A stretch of 64,000 nt of DNA from Trichostrongylus colubriformis. Lineage: Eukaryota; Nematoda; Chromadorea; Rhabditida; Trichostrongylidae. The stretch spans positions 37,601,416 to 37,665,415 of the forward strand of contig OZ022257.1 of assembly GCA_963978905.1 (NCBI GenBank), written 5' to 3'. The translations under genes and the position numbers were made by a program. Numbering within the stretch: position 1 is the stretch's first letter; every line of letters begins with the position of its first letter. Below, piece by piece: positions 57,901 through 64,000 of the stretch. The notes below the pieces were generated by a model. That model was not told the DNA's origin, did not search any database, and was given only the letters and a program-made list of their open reading frames with translations.

Positions 57901-59302
57901 AACGGCAATTTTGCTGAGATTCGTTGTGTAACACCATTCACTAAACATATTATTGCGAACACTTGCTATCAGTTTCATTGCTGTCAGAGCTTCATATCGT
58001 CTGCAAAACTTTGTAAACCAAAGCTACCCCTGTGGTCATACACGATCCAGTCAATAGTATGCTCTCCTGTTTTCTATAAAGGGCATGTACCACAATCTCT
58101 CCTGTACTAACTTGTACGCTCCTTTCTGCTGTTGCGCAGCTCTTTGAGGGATTTCACATCTTTTGCCTCTCTGTGATTCAGATATAATAGCTTAAACAGT
58201 AAAACTGTGGTAAAAAAGTATGAGGTCAAACACATAATTTCGCGAGGACTTCTGCTCATCTCCACCTTCTTCGCCTTATCGTTTCTTAACAACTCTTGCT
58301 ACCGATTGTATGTAATCCATCGGTCGGTCAGTAGAAAAGCTCTTCCTGTATGCAGATGAATCCATTTAAAGAAATTGTAGCATTGCATTCTTGGTAGGCG
58401 AACCACTTCCTTACATACTCTGAGACCCGATTCAGCAAAATGAGGAACTATTTCAATGAGGGAGCACCCCACTGTAATCGGAGTCAGGCACTGTTTTCGT
58501 TTGAGCCGAGGGGGAAACATTTCTCTTTCACGCTGAGGCTAAGGGTAAGATACGCTCGAATGTGCAGACCGACAACATTCTATAAATGCCTCCCCCTTTA
58601 AGATAGCACCAAAACCGGCCCTCCGCTTACGACTACCCCCTTCCTATACAGTTATTCTTGGCTAAAGCGTTATGCTTTACATTTTAAACATCGCTTATTT
58701 TCGTTGAATACGCTGACATGATTGCTAATACTACCAGTGATACAAAGTTTCTTTCTCTTCTGTTTCTCTATGTTGCAGTTTGGAGATGTAACTTCAGCAA
58801 CTGTGCAACCTTTCACTTTCGTCTACCACTTTGGGTCGAACATGTAATCTGCTGCGGCCAAATTTGCTGACTTGTACGGAGACGATTCTTCCTATCAAAG
58901 GGGATCTCCGCTACTGATGTCATTTCTTGTAGATGGATGAGATCTAGCCGTCCACCTGAGCACAACTTGAAAAAGCTGTCACCTGTGGAAAAACAGACGT
59001 CTTTTTGCTGAAACATGGCAATCACTTTTGATCACATTCTCCCCAGAAACTGGAAGTTGTGAAGAAACTCGGTCGATCAAATCGCGATGTGAATGCCTAA
59101 TTGACCCTACTCACACCACACTAAAAGATCACCTGATTGAATAATTTTATCGCTTAGTTTTGACCAGTGATCCAATGCCTAATACTATGGCTAAGTTCAG
59201 TGGATTGGTTTATGGGGTGAATTAAATTATACTGCGAAATCTCCCGTAGCAAAGTGAGACAGTTACTCATGGGATGAACACGTAGCGGTGCAGCGGTAAG
59301 CA
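57901..59302. other. Anonymous sequence with a weak repeat L relative
   Basis: 58520-58610 carries GAGGCTAAGGGTAAGATACG, similar to the repeat L copies. The remaining frames of 60-74 codons on both strands are unsupported. Confidence 0.35.
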
Positions 59303-60245
59303 GGGTACACACCGGGAGTCGAGGATTCCTCTGCAGTGGGGTCGTATTTGACCGGGCGGAAGGGGGGGGGGGGGGTTGTCTCTGCAGAGGTCTGCCATAA
59401 GCGGCTAGAATCTAAGCTTTCAGTGAGCAAATGAGGAGCGAGAGGTATTTCGCAGCGAACTCGTACGAGGAAATGTGAAATAAATATCTTCTTGCTTCAA
59501 GTGAGATACATAGCAATAAAACACATCGGATCCGGCAACAGTTACTGGTATTGTAGAGGTCGAAATAGGTGGGGGATTGTATCTGTTACCCGGGTGTATG
59601 TCGATTCTATCGTGACCCAGATCGGAATGCCGCGCAGTGCGCCGCGCGCGACGCACTGCGCGACGCTGGGCAACCGGGTCACGAAAGAATCGAGCGTCCT
59701 TTGCTGGTAATGGCCGATGCTTTTCCATGTTGATTGAGGGTAGTATGAATTTAGTCGCCCGACGAAATGCTGGAATTAGAAGAAAGTGAAAGTGAAAGAA
59801 AATGATGCAAGACAAAATGATGCAGTCCGATAAACTTATTCCGTGCCACTTGTTATATATGAGATGTTTCACCAATTACAGGCGGTAAAATACGTGAAGT
59901 AACTTTTGACCTTCTACTTACAACATCGATCAACAATAGCTGAAGCGTTAGAAGCTGTCGCTCCTTTCAGTCAAATCATTATTGAAACTCTTTTTATTTT
60001 CATTTTCTCCATTTTTTCTATGGATTTGTGATATCTCTTGAAACTGTTGAAAGATGTACAAGTTAATCCTCGTCTAAACGTGACTCGACGCGTTACCTGC
60101 CGCGCAGTGCGCCGCGAGCGGCGCGCTGCGCGGCATCCCGATCTGGGTCACGATAGAATCGAGCGTCCCTCCTGGTACCCATAGAGAGGGGAGGAGGGGG
60201 TCATATCGAGGCGGTCATTTTTCTCGACACCAGGAAGTGCCCTGG
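59303..60245. repeat. Dispersed repeat B, interrupted copy
   Basis: The left part 59303-59600 and right part 60185-60245 align with 6396-6730. The break coincides with the foldback element at 59601-60162. Includes a 14-base G run (59362-59375). Confidence 0.7.
59601..60162. mobile_element. 562-bp double-foldback element
   Basis: The outer ends form an inverted repeat of over 40 bp with two mismatches: TCGATTCTATCGTGACCCAG then ATCGG(A/G)ATGCCGCGCAG. Each end is in addition a hairpin of its own: 59603-59692, and about 60072-60160, which contains 18-bp arms TGCCGCGCAGTGCGCCGC (60098-60115) and their inverse (60118-60135) around a 2-base loop. The interior (59700-60065) is AT-rich and non-coding. 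It is a foldback-type non-autonomous transposon. Confidence 0.75.
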
Positions 60246-60869
60246 TGGGAAGTGCTGTATAAAGGAGCTGCGATCTGCATTACTCTCTACACAGGCCTAG
60301 GTTACAGTCTTAGGTTGAACCTCTCGTGATTAGTGGTAAACCAGGTCTGTGGAGGTATTCGTTTGCAAAGTGATTCAGTCCGTGCCAGCGCGTCGTACCG
60401 CCGTCCTCCCGCCCCGCCATCGTTCTCTCCTACAACTATAAGCTCCATGTCTCGTGACTGCTAAACAACACTACTCAGTGTCAATAGGCGATCTAACTAA
60501 GTATCCTGAAATTAGTTCAAGTCCTCTGTGCGTACACTACCAGCATGATGAGGCTAGACCCCGTACTGCACAAAGCGCTACAAAACATTTGCACTATTGG
60601 GCAGTTTCCCTTCATTTCATTATCTCGCCTAGTTGATACTTCGAAAAAAAATCTCCGGCCTCTAGGATTGACGTCCACCTAGGCATCTCTGAGTAACTTC
60701 GTTTAACGGTATCATGGGGGTTGCGTATACGAGCTTACTGATACCTGCACGTGGTACCCCTGCTTTTACTAAACTCAGTAAGCGTTCGCAGTATACGATG
60801 GAATCGTTCGAGCTATATAAGTTGCACACTTATCATGGCAAAGGTATTCCATATATTGCAAGAAGGTGC
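60163..60869. other. Unassigned sequence upstream of the RTE element
   Basis: After the end of repeat B there is no gene. Part may be the 5' untranslated region of the RTE element, whose 5' boundary I cannot place. The frame of the RTE endonuclease ORF is open back to 60751, but its first 50 codons are not protein-like for this family. Confidence 0.35.
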
Positions 60870-63834
60870 TGGTGTCCAGCCCAAAGCCGTAGCCCATGGT
60901 GACCTGTCAGGTTCCATACCTGCGACAAATGTGGGCCGCACTGTCCAGACTACTACGCTATCCCACGCGCCGTTTGCTGCACTTCAAGAAACACGCATCA
61001 GGGATCAGCTCGTCCTCAACATCGCGAATTACACCATCTATTCGGGCGATGCTGACGAAAGATGTGTAGGAGGATGTGCAGTAGCTGTGAGGAACGACTA
61101 TAAGAACCTAGTAAAGGACTATGGCTCAACGTCGCCTAGAAGTGCGTTCGTGCGACTACGGGACCGCAGAGCATTCAACCTCTGGATCGTGAGCGCTCAT
61201 ACGCCTACCGAAGCCGCAGGGGATTATAAGAAGGACGCGTTTTATGATGAACTCAACACGTTGATGTCTAAGGTACCTAGCCAGCACGCTGTTGTTGTCG
61301 GAATCGATGCAAACGCAAAGATGGGTCTCGATCAAGAGTCTGATGCCCTTGGGAAGTGGTATTATCCAGCGGAACGTACATCGGACAACGGGTATCGACT
61401 GATCGACTTCTGCAAACAGAGGAACCTCATCATCGCGTCGACGTTCAAGAGAAACCAACGCCGTAATCAGCTCACGTGGTAGGGATTCACATCCTTGACG
61501 CTAGAAGAACAGCGAAGACGGAAAATGGGTGTTCTGAAACTGCAGTTTGCTTACGTCCTGACGAGAAATATCCATTTGTCGAATATACGGAGCTGTGTGG
61601 GATGTAGCATTTGATTCCGACCACCGCCCAGCTCTTCTAAGCTTCAAGGCTCCTTTTCAGAAAAGGAAGCGCGGAGTCCCACCTCAACCGAGGTTGGACA
61701 TAGCAGGCCTAAAAGACGAAAAATGCAGAAGTTCCGCCAACGTGTCTCCGTCCATATCGGTGTACGGACTAGGAGGAAGCTTGGCGATGCAGTTTCTTTC
61801 ATTAGGTGCATCCAGGATGCCGCAAAGGAAACAACCCCAGTTCTTCAGCCGAGAAGAGAGTATGCTTCCGCATCCGCGGAGACAAGGTCCACATACAACT
61901 TCGTATGTGTTGCTCTCTGCTGGAGATATGCGTCTAAGAAGAAAACTGCGTCGTCAGCTGCAACGCGATCGTGAGAGCGAATGGATGTTGATAGCGGAGG
62001 ATTCCGAAAAGGCGTGGGAGGACAGGAACCCGAGGAAGGCCTACACATCACTCCAACGGTATAGCGGCAAGATGAAGAGATGTTTCCCTGTCCTCAGCAC
62101 TGCCGATGGAGTCGCTGTCGGTGAGGCAACACTTCCAATTTGGAGGGACCACTTCAACTCGTTGCTGAATCGACAAGCGCCATCACTTCCTGAACTTCAT
62201 CACGTCCAGAGGCCAGCATATGCGGTCAGCGTTGAACCACCCGGTAAATCGGAAGATCTTGCTTGTGTTCGGAAACCGAAGAATGGAAAATGCGGCGGAG
62301 ACGACGGAGTTACCGTCGAAATGCTTCCTTCATGTGGATTTCGTGAAATGACGAAGATTATCCGTTCTATATGGTTTGAAGAAAGGATAGCTGACTCGTT
62401 GAGGCAGGCGATCATTATACCACTCCACAAGAAGCTGTCCGTCGCGAATCCTAAGAGCTGTCGAGGAATTTCGTTGCTGCGCGTCACGTACAAGGTCCTA
62501 GAGCGGATCATCTTGGATAGGCTCATCAAACATCGAGAAGAAACCACCCGTGACGAGCAAACCGGCTTTCGCCCTGGCCAATCCACAGTCGACCAGGTAT
62601 TTATGGTCAGGAGAGTCATCGAAGTGTGGCAGCGGTACTCGAAGTCAATGCAGTAGCCTTCTTGGACTTCGAGGCTGCTTTCGACTCTCCATACCGAGGC
62701 CGTCTACTCAACGCACTACGAGCCGATGGAGTTCCTGGAAAATTTGCTTGCCTAATTGACGACATGAATCGACAAACAACGGCAGCAGTTTGCATACCTT
62801 CCGGATATATGGCACCGTTCGAGGGTAAAACTGGAGTGAGAAAAGGAGAGTAGCAGGACCGTTTCTTTTCAACTTCGCCGCTGACGATATCATGCGAAGA
62901 GTGACGGAGCGACATGTTGCAGACGTCGTCTTCTCGCCACCAGGACGTTCCTTGCTCGATCTCGAGTACGCCGACGATGTCGTTATATTTGCGGAGAGCA
63001 ATGCGAAGTTGCAGCGTGTCGTCAACCTTGTGTCAAAACTAGCTGCAGCCCATGGATTACGCCTTCGCCCTGACAAATGCAAACAAATGTGGATTTCAGT
63101 GAAACCTAGAGCGGAAGTCAAGGTGGATGGATAACCAATAGAACTTGTAGAGGAGTTCTGTTATCTGGGGGCTGTATGCTAAAGAACAACGGCAGCTGTG
63201 AAAGAGATATTCAGCAGCTCTACGCAAAAGCCGTATCGACGTTCAACTCCTTATACAGGTGTCTGTGGTCGACTCCTATTGCCAATGAAGTCAAGCTGCG
63301 CGTGTACGCGTCCGCCATTCGACCCATCATGATGCACGGATCGGAGACATGGGCAGCGCCGCCCACTGTAATGGAGAAACTCGACTGCACGGAGAGAAAA
63401 CTTTTTAGACGAATGCTAGGCTACTTCTGGCCAAGAGTATGCCACAACGAAAAACTTTACGCGGAAGTGGATTCGGTATACCGGAGGATGAGTCGTGGGA
63501 AACAGCAACATCTTCTTCCGCCATCTGAGGTAGTCGCGCAGAATCGTCTACGCTTCTTGGGTCACCTCTTGAGGAGACAGTCGGATCGCCTTGTTCAACT
63601 TTCCCTGAGGATGCTTCCGGATCCCAGCTGAAGAAGGTCGTCAGGCCGCAAACGGAGATTCTGGACGATGTGGTAAAGGAAGACCTGAAGATGCTTGGCG
63701 TTGATCGGCAGTTCGAGCGAGACATTTCGTTTCGCAGATTATGGAACAGCGACGAGTGGGTGGATTCTATACGATCTATCGCTGAAGATCGTGATCGATG
63801 GCCCAACTCTGCTCATGGACAGCACACTCAGTGA
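60870..63834 (+). mobile_element. RTE-type non-LTR retrotransposon, decayed
   Basis: A single-protein element with an apurinic-type endonuclease followed by reverse transcriptase and a C-terminal domain, in the order and spacing of RTE elements. The 3' end of the coding region is the TGA at 63832. No poly-A or simple repeat tail is obvious before the window ends. The organisation and protein resemble RTE copies known from hookworm genomes, though this is recalled similarity, not a search. Confidence 0.9.
60880..63834 (+). pseudogene. RTE endonuclease/reverse transcriptase polyprotein, multiple lesions
   Basis: Endonuclease motifs: FAALQETRI (about 60970), GGCAVAVRNDY (61070), SAHTPTEAA (61192), GIDANAKMG (61300) and SDHRPALLSF (61613). 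RT motifs: IIIPLHKKLSV and FRPGQSTVDQVF (about 62565), motif A FLDFEAAFD (62659), and the catalytic YADD (62967-62978). The C-terminal domain includes YASAIRPIMMHGSETW and LRFLGHLLRR. Lesions: stop TAG at 61480, frame changes near 61600, 61715 and 61915, stop TAG at 62654 with a frame change, stop TAG at 62851, TAA at 63132, frame change near 63175, and TGA at 63629, after which the C-terminus resumes (LWNSDEWVDS). At least eight disruptions; the catalytic residues themselves persist. Confidence 0.92.
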
Positions 63835-64000
63835 AGATTCGGCAAGACCGCGTCAGGCAAATTGCCAGCAGATTAAGTCAAGAAAGTCAACGGTATCATC
63901 AGCCTGCATTCTGCAAGGACATTGCTAGTATGACTCTGAACTATGCCGAAAGTTAGTAATAACAGCTTAGATTTCGTTGATCATCAGGTTTTCTGGCCCA

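Noticed and set aside
1..64000. CRISPR array, bacterial operons or phage genes
   Set aside because: No regularly spaced short repeats with unique spacers. The only tandem arrays are satellite-like or duplications. There are no long prokaryotic-type genes and the transposons are eukaryotic.

Overview
This looks like a gene-poor, repeat-dense stretch of animal nuclear DNA, most likely from a parasitic clade V nematode of the hookworm/strongylid kind. The organism call is inference. It rests on candidate introns of about 40-48 bp with TTTCAG-type acceptors, many decayed mariner/Tc1-type transposons, an RTE-type non-LTR retrotransposon whose protein resembles elements known from hookworm genomes, and the absence of operons, Shine-Dalgarno sites or long open reading frames.

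Regions, left to right. 1-8.8 kb: anonymous sequence with terminal-inverted-repeat MITEs at 836-1276 and 8200-8480 and two dispersed repeat families. 8.8-10.6 kb: a 5'-truncated, fairly well preserved CR1/jockey-like reverse transcriptase on the minus strand. 11.7-13.7 kb: a mariner-like element with a second copy of its own family nested inside, each bounded by TA. 14.1-18.2 kb: several short exon-like stretches and an internally deleted mariner (14540-15076). 20.6-22.8 kb: a candidate small secreted or membrane protein and a third mariner-like copy carrying a 241-bp insertion with an 8-bp target duplication. 24-38.5 kb: tRNA-derived SINE-like repeats at three places, exon candidates, copies of a dispersed repeat ending in a GACGGACG-rich stretch, and a long foldback (35358-35863). 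39.6-48.7 kb: Tc1 and mariner fragments and two exon candidates. 49.3-55.1 kb: repeat copies, a 137-bp tandem array (52341-53200), and a decayed Tc1-type transposase split by a 147-bp block that also occurs at 47290-47441. 56.2-57.0 kb: an unexplained GC-rich block. 57.5-57.8 kb: two consecutive 46- and 48-bp introns in an apparently short or non-coding transcript. 59.6-60.2 kb: a double-foldback element interrupting an older repeat. 60.9-63.8 kb: a decayed RTE retrotransposon.

How the parts relate: no pathway, operon or confidently named host gene can be read here. Autonomous elements (CR1-like, RTE, Tc1, mariner) are present only as broken copies, accompanied by non-autonomous MITEs, foldbacks and SINE-like units that probably used such machinery. 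Host coding potential is limited to short exon candidates, often supported only by paired splice signals and an open frame; each should be taken as tentative. No rRNA, functional tRNA or CRISPR array was seen.
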